From Zancudomyces culisetae (lineage: Eukaryota > Kickxellomycota > Harpellomycetes > Harpellales > Legeriomycetaceae): DNA of 18,173 nt. The stretch is taken from the NCBI GenBank assembly GCA_001969505.1, contig LSSK01001738.1, positions 1 through 18,173 of the forward strand. Reading direction: 5' to 3'. The notes under the pieces were generated by a model. The model did not search any database and was not told where the DNA came from. It saw only the letters and a list, made by a program, of their open reading frames with translations. Position 1 is the stretch's first letter, and each line of letters begins with the position of its first letter. The position numbers and the translations under genes were made by a program. Below are positions 1-9,400 of the stretch, piece after piece.

Positions 1-690
1 TCGCTTTCTTTATTCGAAAATGATGTGTGCTACCAGATCAAGTAATGAAGAATTGAATTTCCGGTACTAGCTAGAGGTAACCCGCTGACGAAAAAGTGGT
101 GTTATCCATTTGAAAACATTCTGTTCAAAACTTAACAATCTTATAATCTGGGTTCGTAGTGATATTCATATCCATGTTTTTGCTCAACTAAAAGTTAGTC
201 ATTTATTTTACATCCAAAAAACCAGAAAGAAACCAGAGATATAACTAATAAAGAGGGTATTCTGTGATCTAGTATATTTGTAGAACATTGGTTCTGGTAT
301 AATGAGATATATATTTATATTTATATGTACCAAGCACTCTAAACAGTGTACATTAGCCAGGAATACGAGCATAATCCCTATATTCTAGTGGCGACCAAGC
401 GAATAAATGACGAGATTCCTCGTGTATTTATGTATATGAATTTGCGAAGCTTATTGTCTTTTATGGGGGGGATAGGGTAAGAGTATTATATCCAGGTGAT
501 GCCCAAAGTGGGAACGAACTGCAAGATTGGGCATGATAATATATACCTGACAAGGAATGATTTTAAATGTCAATATTAATTACCTTGATGTATCTATGTA
601 TCTTAAATGACTAAATAGAACCAAACTTTATTGGTCCCTTGGCCGCTAACGTTGCTGGAGCAAATACATTTTCCATTTTGTTGAAAAGAC

Positions 691-710
691 TCAATTAGCT
701 AACTCAAGCT
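691..710 (+). promoter_or_regulatory. 20-nt element also found upstream of bS18m
   Basis: The 20 bases starting TCAATTAGCT match 18 of 20 positions of 10012-10031 in the same orientation; the two differences are both A/G. Here the element lies about 425 nt upstream of the DAHP synthase ATG, between the inverted CCGCTAAC / GTTAGCGG arms. In an AT-rich 18-kb window roughly one such match is expected by chance, so a shared transcription-factor site is only a possibility. Confidence 0.2.
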
Positions 711-933
711 TTGATTTGCGGTAAATACAATGATTACAAACTTTTTTTTTTTGCAAATTGTTAGCGGTTGATCCATTTGCTAGATTTTGAATAAATCAAT
801 CACACTAATGGCTTAAAAACTCATTTACGCCTATAAAAAAAAAGCTTGGAGTTACTCATAAAGACATGTAAAAAAAGACCTGCTTAGTTCTGCCAGCTTT
901 GTGCAAACTGAACACATATTTCCTGTGAAAAGT

Positions 934-941
934 TATATAAA
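934..941 (+). promoter_or_regulatory. Candidate TATA box for DAHP synthase
   Basis: A perfect TATATAAA sits 193 nt upstream of the ATG at 1135. A second TATA-like TATAAAAT at 1087-1094 is probably too close to the ATG to serve. The assignment rests on motif and position only. Confidence 0.3.
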
Positions 942-1134
942 CAACAGATCTCGCAGACTAGTCAGCAATATTCAGCCTTTGTAAAAATCCACCCACCATC
1001 AAATCCAATATTTAAATTAAAAAGCTTTCACAGCCTCTACAGGTCTTCTAAGTCAACATATTTTGATTTGAATAGGGGTCCGATAGTATAAAATAGTAAA
1101 AACAGTGAATAAAAAGGAGAAAAAGCTGGTAACG

Positions 1135-2559
1135 ATGACACCTAACAAGGAATGGACACCAAATAGCTGGAGAGCAAAGCCAATTAAACACAATGTTGAA
1201 TATACGAATCAAGAGGCATTGGGACGTGTCTTGGAGAACATAAACAATCTACCACCTCTAGTATCGCCAGCTGAAATTGACAGGCTAAACAAGCAGTTGG
1301 AAAAAGTTTCGAAAGGAGAAGCTTTTTTGCTGCAAGGAGGAGATTGTGCAGAGAGCTTTTCTGGTTGTAATGCACAGCAGATAGAAGACAAAATCAAAAT
1401 TCTGCTGCAAATGAGTTTGGTCATGATATGGGGAATGAGAGTACCGTTAATCAGAATAGCACGAATGGGTGGACAATACGCAAAACCCCGTTCAGCAAAC
1501 ACCGAAGTTGTTGACGGAAAGGAAGTTCTTACATTCAGAGGAGAAAACATTAATGGGTTAGAGGTGGATGACCGAGAGCCTAATCCAGATAGATTGCTGC
1601 GAGGATATTTTCATTCAGCGGCCACAGTAAATTATATACGCACACTACTGAACTCGGATTTCGCGAATTTACATTTCCCACAAAACTGGAACTTGGAATG
1701 GGTAAAGAGCGAGGATATTAGGAGCGAATACAAGGAAATAATTAATAAGTTGGCCGATGCATTTGACTTTATGAAGACTATCGGGGTAGAAAATGGATCA
1801 CCCACGTTATCAAGTATTGATTTTTACTTGTCACACGAGGGACTTATGTTGGAGTATGAAGAGGCTATGACTGAGCGCATACAGAGAATGAGTCAAGATG
1901 AATCGGGCAAAACCCAAAAAAAGCTGTCGTTTGTTTCGTTGGAAAAACTGGGAACTGAAAGCCTTGAAAAGAGTGGGGATAAGTACTATAATCTTTCATC
2001 GCATTTCTTGTGGATAGGAGACAGGACGCGACAGATAAATGGAGCACACGTAGAATATTTCAGAGGAATAGCGAATCCAATCGGACTGAAAGTAGGTCCA
2101 TCGCTCGATCCAGAGGAGCTGGTACGATTACTGGACATTCTGGACCCAGATTTCATTCCAGGAAAAGTAACTTTAATCGGCCGCTACGGCGTTTCCAAAG
2201 TGCAAGCGTTTTTACCACAACATATCAAGGCAGTACAAGCAACAAATCATAAGGTGGTTTGGTGTTGCGACCCATGCCATGGAAATACGGCTAGCACCCC
2301 AGAGGGATATAAAACGCGAGAGTATAACAATGTAATAGGTGAAATCGGCTTGAGTTTCGATATTCACAAGACGTTGAATTCAAAGCTCAACGGAATTCAT
2401 CTGGAGCTTACGGGTGAACATGTGACAGAATGTACAGGCGGATCTATGAATATTGAAGCCAAAGATCTATCGAGAAACTACCAATCATTCTGCGATCCAC
2501 GACTTAACTACTTACAGAGCTTGGATATAGCGTTTATGGTAGCAAAGAAGTATCAGTAA
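1135..2559 (+). CDS. Class II 3-deoxy-D-arabino-heptulosonate-7-phosphate (DAHP) synthase
   Basis: Condenses phosphoenolpyruvate with erythrose 4-phosphate, the first committed step of the shikimate pathway to aromatic amino acids, expected in the cytosol. The product is 474 residues from the ATG at 1135. The frame opens upstream at a GTG (1105), but the ATG is the first eukaryotic start, and the following EWTPNSWRAKPIK is the usual N terminus of fungal and bacterial class II enzymes. No transit peptide precedes it. Visible family motifs are GGDCAESF (metal-ligand Cys71), RIARMGGQYAKPRS (about 107-120), FLWIGDRTRQ (about 291-300), HVEYFRGIANPIGLKVG (about 305-321), CDPCHGNT with the metal-binding His, HLELTGEHVTEC, and CDPRLN near the end. 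The family motif CDPMHGNT has Cys in place of Met here. A Lys/Ser-rich insertion of about 25 residues lies near 250-282, before the SHFLWIGDRTR core. The gene is intronless and convergent with GET3. Family assignment is firm; the copy-specific name is not. Confidence 0.96.
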   Translation: MTPNKEWTPNSWRAKPIKHNVEYTNQEALGRVLENINNLPPLVSPAEIDRLNKQLEKVSKGEAFLLQGGDCAESFSGCNAQQIEDKIKILLQMSLVMIWGMRVPLIRIARMGGQYAKPRSANTEVVDGKEVLTFRGENINGLEVDDREPNPDRLLRGYFHSAATVNYIRTLLNSDFANLHFPQNWNLEWVKSEDIRSEYKEIINKLADAFDFMKTIGVENGSPTLSSIDFYLSHEGLMLEYEEAMTERIQRMSQDESGKTQKKLSFVSLEKLGTESLEKSGDKYYNLSSHFLWIGDRTRQINGAHVEYFRGIANPIGLKVGPSLDPEELVRLLDILDPDFIPGKVTLIGRYGVSKVQAFLPQHIKAVQATNHKVVWCCDPCHGNTASTPEGYKTREYNNVIGEIGLSFDIHKTLNSKLNGIHLELTGEHVTECTGGSMNIEAKDLSRNYQSFCDPRLNYLQSLDIAFMVAKKYQ

Positions 2560-2731
2560 AAAGTAGAGTGGTTGAAAGTTGGAATTGGTTGTGGAACTGC
2601 ATTTTTTTTTTGTTTCCCACTTTATTCCTTGATCTGTTTAATAAGAATATAGGGTTACTGATATATAGTCTTGAAAATAAAACAAAAGTTAACATTAAAA
2701 AAATTAAAGGAAAGGGGGAAGCAAGTATTAA

Positions 2732-3901
2732 TCAATTGGTAATTGGATTCATAAGAAGCTCGGAAAACTTTTTGAGGTTTTCCACGCCTCTAACCTCGCT
2801 GGTGAGCAATGGCAATTTGGTAATGTGGAAGTCCTCATAAAGATCGTTGATTTGATCCAAGTATTTTTGCTGCATTTTTCTTCTGACCAAACATTGTTCA
2901 CAGTTGGAATCTTTGGGTGGAAACAGCAGCTGGTTGACAACAATATTGTGTGTGTCAATGTTGTCATCAGTGAGTTCCTGGATTAGTCTCTCTGTTTCGT
3001 ACAGGGACAAAAACTCTGATATACAAACGCAGATAAATGTTGTTTTGTCGGGGTCTTGGAACTGTTTATTGACCTCGTTAATTACTGCTCTCATGCTCTC
3101 CAGTTTTGCAAACATATCCTCTTGATCGGCATTTACCCCCATCATTCCTGATACCTATTTTTTTGATTTTTTTTCTCTTGTTTTTAGATAATTCTAACCC
3201 CGCACCTATGCCTAATTTCATGGTTATCAAATCAAATGTAATTTTTTTTATTTACCTGTTGTACCATGGGTCCAAATCGTCCAGAAAGCTGCGAAACCTT
3301 TGCCAAGGCCTTTTCCAAAATCGATGGGAACGACAAAAACCTTAGCGTATGACCTGTTGGCGCCGTGTCGAAAATGATACAAGAGTATTCCATCGATTTC
3401 ACTAACTTCATTACCTCAGCAAAGCCCATAGCCTCATCGACTCCTGGTATTGCAAAAGCCAAATCTTTCATTATTGAAGTCATTGCGCCGTTTTCTGAAT
3501 TTTCCAGCATTTCCTGGATGCTTCCTGCTGGATCGATTTCCATACAATATAGATTTTCGATTCCCTGCACAGGTGTTGGTGTTTTAGAAAACTTTTGTCC
3601 AAAGGCATCTGAAAGATTATGAGCAGGATCTGTTGAAATTAGCAACACATTTTTTCGAACTTTGGCCATTTGTACAGCCAAGGAGCAACTATTATTGTTT
3701 GATTGTTTTTAATAATCTCCAGGATGAAGAGGTGGTGGAAGTATCATATCTATGGATAAAAATTTTTAAAAAAAACAAAGATTACCTTGTGGTTGTCTTT
3801 CCTACACCACCTTTTCCTCCAACAAATATCCATTGTAATGTGGTTTGATCTAATATGTTTTTCAACGAAGGCTCGAGCTCAAAAGATTCAGAGTCTGACA
3901 T
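2732..3901 (-). CDS. GET3: GET3 / ASNA1 ATPase for tail-anchored protein insertion, 3 exons
   Basis: Cytosolic homodimeric ATPase that receives tail-anchored membrane proteins and delivers them to the Get1/Get2 receptor at the ER. Exons in coding order are 3901-3786, 3688-3256 and 3154-2732. The introns of 97 and 101 nt are GT-AG and the joins keep frame, giving 323 residues, close to the fungal and human family (about 330-350). The first join falls just after the P-loop and gives [15 protein letters not shown], as in homologues. Landmarks are P-loop [10 protein letters not shown] (28-37), switch I STDPAHN (57-63), switch [12 protein letters not shown] (146-155), [22 protein letters not shown] in the adenine/dimer region, the CxxC zinc pair Cys268/Cys271 that joins the dimer, and [11 protein letters not shown] near the C terminus. 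The N terminus [19 protein letters not shown] and the AAATG start context support the start. It is tail-to-tail with the DAHP synthase gene, with 172 bp between stops. Confidence 0.95.
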
Positions 3902-4777
3902 TTCTTGTTTATTCGCGTACTAGTTTCCCCTCTTTTATTATTCTTGTCGGTAACTCTTATTTCGTTGCCGTATTTTTGTTCTAATAGATTTTCGATGAAT
4001 CAGCAATGAATTTTGGACTTTAACTAATACAGGTAAGCGTTGATGTACCACTTGCAATATAAATATTTATTGCGTATGTTTTTTTGGGGTGGGGGAGAGG
4101 GGCTCTAAACCAACACAGCTCGTAGTACCATCTATACTAGCTTTTTTTTTCCACGTCTATTACGTGTTAATTTTTGCTTTCATTAATGTTCCACAAACTG
4201 TATGTAATCGAACCTAGCCAATAATTCCAAAGAAAAATTTTTTTTTTAACCCCTTCCTGTATTTCAGTTGGCACGATTCCCCCAAATAACATAATGGTTC
4301 AAGACTTCAATCAGTGCACAAGACTGAGGTCAAGCTGCATATATCTCAAAGCCGTCTATACATAGTCTGAATTGTTCCATAGTAAGACCAAAACAATGAC
4401 AAAACCAAGACCAAAACAATGACAAAACCAAGACCAAAACAATGACAAAACCAAGACCAAAACAATGACAAAACCAAGACCAAGATCAAGACTAAAACCA
4501 AAACCAATATTCACCAATCATACGTTTAAAGCTGTTAGTACAGGTCATAAACTATAAAGGCTATGTTAAGTTCAAAAAAAGAAGTGTGACTATCACCAGT
4601 TTGTATTAATATATAAAACAAAAGGAAAAAACCAAAATAGATAGATAAAGCAATATTAATACAGCTAGATAGACAAGTTTTAGTGTATAGGAAGATATAT
4701 CAAACATGCTACAGGCGCTAATAAATTTTGAGTTTGGTGTCAGCCCATCACAAGACTCAAGCTAAAAACAGAGAAAA
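3902..4777. other. Spacer between GET3 5' end and RPC7 3' end
   Basis: Both flanking genes are on the minus strand, so this holds the GET3 promoter and the RPC7 3' untranslated region. I see no supported gene; the longest ATG frames that I read are about 20 codons (for example 4293 onwards). It contains T-runs, a G-rich patch near 4087-4102 and the 23-bp tandem repeat listed separately. Confidence 0.55.
4385..4476 (+). repeat. Tandem repeat, four exact copies of a 23-bp unit
   Basis: The unit begins AGACCAAAACAATG and ends ACAAAACCA. Copies are at 4385-4407, 4408-4430, 4431-4453 and 4454-4476, all identical by eye. A degenerate tail of ACCAAR/ATCAAG-like words runs on to about 4507. The unit is almost free of T on the plus strand. 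Its length is not a multiple of three and no reading frame spans the array, so it is a non-coding minisatellite between GET3 and RPC7. Confidence 0.9.
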
Positions 4778-6019
4778 CTAGTATGTATCGCCATCATCAT
4801 CGTCAAAGTCAAATTCATCGCCCTCACCATTATCAAAGTAATTATTTACATAGTCATTCTCCTCCTCCTCATCTTCCTCATCCCACGCTGCATCATCCTG
4901 TGAGTTATTACCCTCACGATCCTCTTTGTCGTCCTATACATTCGTAAATAGTTTTGTGGTTTACTTGGTTTCATACACAGAGTTAGAAGAGGTAAAATGG
5001 ATATATTTGAAAATGCAGAAATAAACTGTATAAAGCACAACTTACCTCATCTATCTCATCCTCTTCACCAGAAGCAATCGCCGTTAATAGCAAATCGCCT
5101 TCATTTTTTACCCTTCCATTGCTTTTGCCAGAGCCTAAGAATAATACACACCAATTTAAGTTATATATTCAATGAAGCAAAGCATCAGTAGTATAAATAA
5201 GCTTATTCATTACGTTTTTTTATAGTTTTTGAGATAACAGAATGCAGCTCTTCGGGGAATAAATCCAAATCTACATCAAGATGGAATAGTAAATATGAGT
5301 AACAATAAACTTAAGGCAGTTTTGTATATAGAGTTTATCTCAAAGATTATGTGTGTGCATGTGTATATATAATATTAAAAAAATGAGTGAATAGTGTATT
5401 ACTAGTATTAATGTTTCGCAAGTTTTTCGAGGAGAGGGTGTCGTTTCGAAAGTATTTGTCAGAGTATCGCTCAATATCTAAGAGATTAAATAATTACTTG
5501 ATTACCGTTCTCAGTTGATGAGCAAGTAGATATATGATAAAATAAGAAAATATATTATCAAGACCCCGGAAAGATTAAAAAGTAAAATAAAAAAAAGTCA
5601 AAGCCAAAGTTATAACGATAAAGGATAAAGGATAAAAAATAAAAGATAAAGGGTGTATACATAGAGAGTTTAGTTACCTTTTTTCACGGGCGGTTCGGTC
5701 AGATAAAACTCTGAATTGTTCAATTCGTCTAAATAGCCCTTATATAGATCATACATGTGTTTTTCTTCATAGGTCGGTTGTTTTGCCACCGGCATATCAC
5801 GATATTCCTAAATTCCATATAACAATTGTTAAATATCTACACTGTCAAATTTATGCAAGTAAATTATCAAATTAAATACCTACGTACTACAAAGAAGATA
5901 CATACCGGAAACAACTGAGCTGAACCCTTATTCGTATTAAAAGTTCTTCCCAATTCGGTTAGTAATGCACTTTGAGGAGGTCTTCTTGAACCACCTCTAC
6001 CACCCCTTGCTCCTGACAT
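4778..6019 (-). CDS. RNA polymerase III subunit RPC7 (Rpc31/POLR3G-like), 6 exons
   Basis: Subunit of the RPC3-RPC6-RPC7 heterotrimer that helps RNA polymerase III initiate at tRNA and 5S genes; nuclear. I rebuilt it by eye. Exons in coding order are 6019-5906, 5807-5678, 5477-5403, 5270-5214, 5134-5046 and 4933-4778. All junctions are GT-AG and in frame, and the introns are 98, 200, 132, 79 and 112 nt, giving 206 residues. The N terminus is Gly/Arg-rich (SGARGGRGG), as in human RPC7. It is followed by LFPEYRDMP, a helix LYKGYLDELNNSEFYL, then DIERYSDKYF, which closely matches the human DIERYSKRYM segment. Next come LDLFPEEL, a basic stretch (KKRSGKSNGRVK) and a strongly acidic tail. The tail ends ENDYVNNYFDNGEGDEFDF then DDDDGDTY, the family's C-terminal signature. 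It is head-to-head with COG1. The third exon (75 nt) is the easiest to miss and is supported by homology and phase on both sides. Confidence 0.9.
5618..5652. repeat. Short imperfect AAAGGATA-type repeat in RPC7 intron 2
   Basis: Words such as AAAGGATAAAGGATAAAA recur over about 35 bases within the 200-nt second intron of RPC7. On the transcribed strand this is a T/C-rich tract. It looks like simple-sequence intron filler with no further role visible. Confidence 0.5.
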
Positions 6020-6489
6020 GTTTGTGTGTTTTAAAAGCTACGTCACAATTGCAGGAATATAATACACTTTTTCGAGATTCTGCTTCGGAATTCTACCAGC
6101 AGTCGTTGTTTCAGCAGGAAAATATTTTCAAAAAACCTTTGAGGGCTAGAAAATGAATTATCGATTTGGTCTAAGAAAAAAAAAAGCGAAAATCTTTGTA
6201 AACTCAATGTGAAGCTGAATTTCAGGCCTTATTTTTATTTGGACAAATCACATTGGCCAGATACAAAAAAAAAGGTTGAAGTGCTCAAAGCAAGCTGAAA
6301 ACGAAAAAATGTAAATACAAGGCAAAGCATTGAATTGATTACAACCAAGTCTCTAAACGAGGTATTTATTCCAAGTTTACCATCTTCCTTTGCATTATTA
6401 TAACAGAGGTTTAGTTTTTTATTTATTTTACCTACTTTGGTCATTGTGCTACAGTAACGAAAAGCGAAAAGAAAGTAAACACAACAAAA
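6020..6489. promoter_or_regulatory. Head-to-head intergenic region between RPC7 and COG1
   Basis: The RPC7 start (6019, minus) and the COG1 start (6490, plus) diverge from this 470-bp stretch, so it must hold both promoters. It is AT-rich with poly-A runs. I see no convincing TATA box or coding exon. The COG1 ATG lies in a good context (CAAAAATGG). Confidence 0.6.
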
Positions 6490-9400
6490 ATGGAACAAAA
6501 CAAGGAGTTGGAGTTTATCCACAAACTTATGCACAAAAAGTTTGATGATAAAACGGTAAAGATGTTTAAGGATAAAAGCATAAATGAAGTAATGGGTTCA
6601 GAGTTGGAGTTAAGAAGAGACATTAGAGAAGCAACAGAAGATATTTGTAGAATAATAAAAGATAATCATCATATATGGCTAGACTCTACAAATTCGCTAA
6701 AAACTCTAATGACAGAAACCGAATCTATAAAAAGCAACTATGATAGACTAAGAGAATTGATTATGAATAGTCAAGGAAAAGTGGACACGGCACAGGAAAA
6801 CGGCGAAAAAGAGATAAAAAAGAGGGAAAAGTACGAACTTGCGTCGCAAATGAAGGTATTGGCAGATAGTAGTGAAATAATATGGCAAGGTTTGGAGAGC
6901 GAGGGTTCTGGGCTTGTAGAGATAGCTCTAACATATATGCTGGCAGAACAGGTGTACATACATCTTAAGATAAACAAAGATAAGGTTATGAACAGCTTTT
7001 TGGCGATCGAAAGACAATGGGCAACAATAAAGCCATTAAAGGGCCAAATAATAAAAAAGTGCAAGAGAGAGCTAGCAAATAAAGGGAATTGGCGGGATGA
7101 AAGCAGTAATAAATACGTAGGAGCAGTATGTGGGCTGGTAATGCTTCAGGAGGTACAAATAGTAGATGTTTGCCGCGATTTTTTGGGAGTTGGGTACAGA
7201 AAATATATTGAGGAGCCGGAGGAAAATAGAGAAGTGGATGAAAAGCAAGAGGAAAAGATAATTTGCAACAGAGTATTAGAAGGTATAGAGGCTATTAAAG
7301 AAAAGCTCATTGAATTTACAGAGATATTTGGATACAAGGAGGTAGATCTGGCAGGGAAAAAGATAACCATTTCATACTTATTGGCACAACTAACAAACTT
7401 TGCCACTGGAACTAGTTTGACATCACAGATTAATTGGAAGGCAAACAAGAGTGTGAGCAATATGCGGCACAAGATGAGAAGAAGAAGTACATTGTTTAGC
7501 GAAACGACAAAGAATTTTCGGAAAGAGCATACAGATGACCTGTTTTCAGGTGTTATTAAATCAGAACTTGCAGTTAAAAACAACAACTATTTGAATAATT
7601 ACCTTCCCAAGGAAATAATGGAGTTTAAACCAAAATTGGAATTTCTAGACTTTCCGCGACATTGGAACAAAGGGGACAGTCCCATTAGTGTTGATGATAT
7701 AGCATCAGTATTGTCAAGGATGAACAGGAGATGTATGGTAGACCCAATGAAGCAATGGGTAGGGTGGTACAATAGAACAGTACAGGAATTTTTAAGCAAA
7801 CTAAAAGCCTTGCTGAAAAGTTATAACTTGAGTGCAGCCCAATGTGGTAATATTATACGTGTGCTGAATTCACGGGAAAATAAAAGTGACCAGAGGTGGC
7901 AGAGTGTTGTAGATGACTTGAAAGGTATTCTCTTGGAATTGGAGGGTCAGGTTCCAGGTGTAGATATAAGCGGGATAGACTTACAACTGTACAGTTTAGT
8001 ATCAAACGAAATAGCAGGCTACGTAGGTACCACGGTTTCAGACGGGCTGAAGTATGGAGTCTATGAATATCCAGTACAAACAATTGAAAGCTGGATTGCT
8101 AGTTTGGCAGAAAGAAATCCGAGCGTATCCATGGGTGGATCATTATTTATTGGAGGTCGGCGGGGTTCGGGGTTGGCGTTAGGAACGGGGTCGGTGAGCA
8201 GGACAAAGACACAGTGGGGTGGGGGGATGGATATGGGTAATTTGAGTTGGAGGATTAGTTTTGTGGAGGAAGATAGTGCAGATCTAGGAATGCATAAAAC
8301 CACAAAGCAAAAGGAATACGACTCTTTGGTTGCACTGAAAAGGGCTGTATCAAAGCTTATAGACCATTATCCGCCACATTTGAAGGGCCTTTTCAAAGCG
8401 TTTCATGGGCAGTGTGATACAATTCTTGAAGATTGTAGCTGGTTTGATAACCACTTAAGAAGTTTTGAAAGGCCTAACCCAGGCTCAGGAGAAACAGGGA
8501 ATGGGATTATGTATCGTTATTTAAATCCTAATTACTTACAGACCGGTCAAACGCTGTATTTTACCTTGGCTCAACAGCTAGCAGAAAAGCTGAAAGAGTA
8601 TACGGGAGTGATAGTTTCCAAGTCACAGGGCAAATTGAAATTTGCTCTGAGCATTGGTAACAGTAGCACGCCATACCCACTGTACCACACTACTGAAAAT
8701 CTAGCCGTTCTCCTGTCGATTGGCCATTTTGCTTACTTAGTATTAGAAAGTGTCGCTACTCTACTTATTTCTGACCAAAAGTTATCGAATACTGGTGTGG
8801 TTACTGCTGAATCTGTTGAGAAACTTTCACAGAACCTCAACTCGATCACTATTTCTTGCTTTGAACCGCTGATTACGTTGTATACTGATTCATTTATTTC
8901 AAACTATGAAAGAATAGTCAAGTCATTGTACCCGGCTTTCTTTGCTGATCAAAGGCTAGACGAAAAGGCTGAAGTATGGAGAAATGTGGAGCTATATGTG
9001 GACAATAACATTCGAAAAGACGGAGATTTTGCTCAACAGGACTTTTTCCCGGTCATGGACACTCATACTAGTCTCTATAGCTCTCTAGGTGACGTAGATT
9101 TTGTTTATCAACCGGAATCTAAGCAAGATATGCAAAATGAAGAGATTGATCCCTGTGGTGGTCTCGAGCCCTCCCCTGCCCTTGTTTATTTACTCACCTT
9201 GCTTTTATCGGATTCAAGATCCAAACTGTACAAACTAAGCGCAGAACTAACCGCCTCTTTGATCAATAGCCTATTCAAGCAAATATCCAGGAGAATCGAC
9301 ACTCTCTTCTCGTCAATTTTTTTGCCTTCTCTTGAGCCCACAAATGAAAAACAAGACAATCTTACGACTTCCGTACGTTCGGGCAGTGCTGATGAAACCG

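Larger units (their letters stand above)
1..1134. other. Non-coding region upstream of DAHP synthase
   Basis: No open reading frame or exon chain that I can support on either strand. The sequence is AT-rich with short homopolymer runs. It holds a TATATAAA box at 934-941 and a TATAAAAT at 1087-1094, the latter only about 40 nt before the chosen ATG. A hairpin-capable inverted repeat (ATGCCCAA at 499-506, TTGGGCAT at 527-534) and an inverted pair CCGCTAAC (643-650) / GTTAGCGG (760-767) are also present. The right-hand part is presumably the promoter and 5' leader of the next gene. What the left 500 bases do is not visible. Confidence 0.6.

Noticed and set aside
688-860. Gcn4/CPC1-like sites (AGACTCA near 688, TTACTCA near 853) upstream of an amino-acid biosynthesis gene
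   Set aside because: Both differ from TGASTCA at one position, and such words are common by chance in 1 kb.
1105-1134. GTG start extending DAHP synthase by 10 residues
   Set aside because: Eukaryotic initiation at GTG is rare, and the ATG at 1135 gives the usual family N terminus.
2010-2252. 80-codon plus-strand frame inside DAHP synthase, and other long frames opposite COG1 and UAP1
   Set aside because: They are shadow frames of well-supported coding regions, without their own family features.
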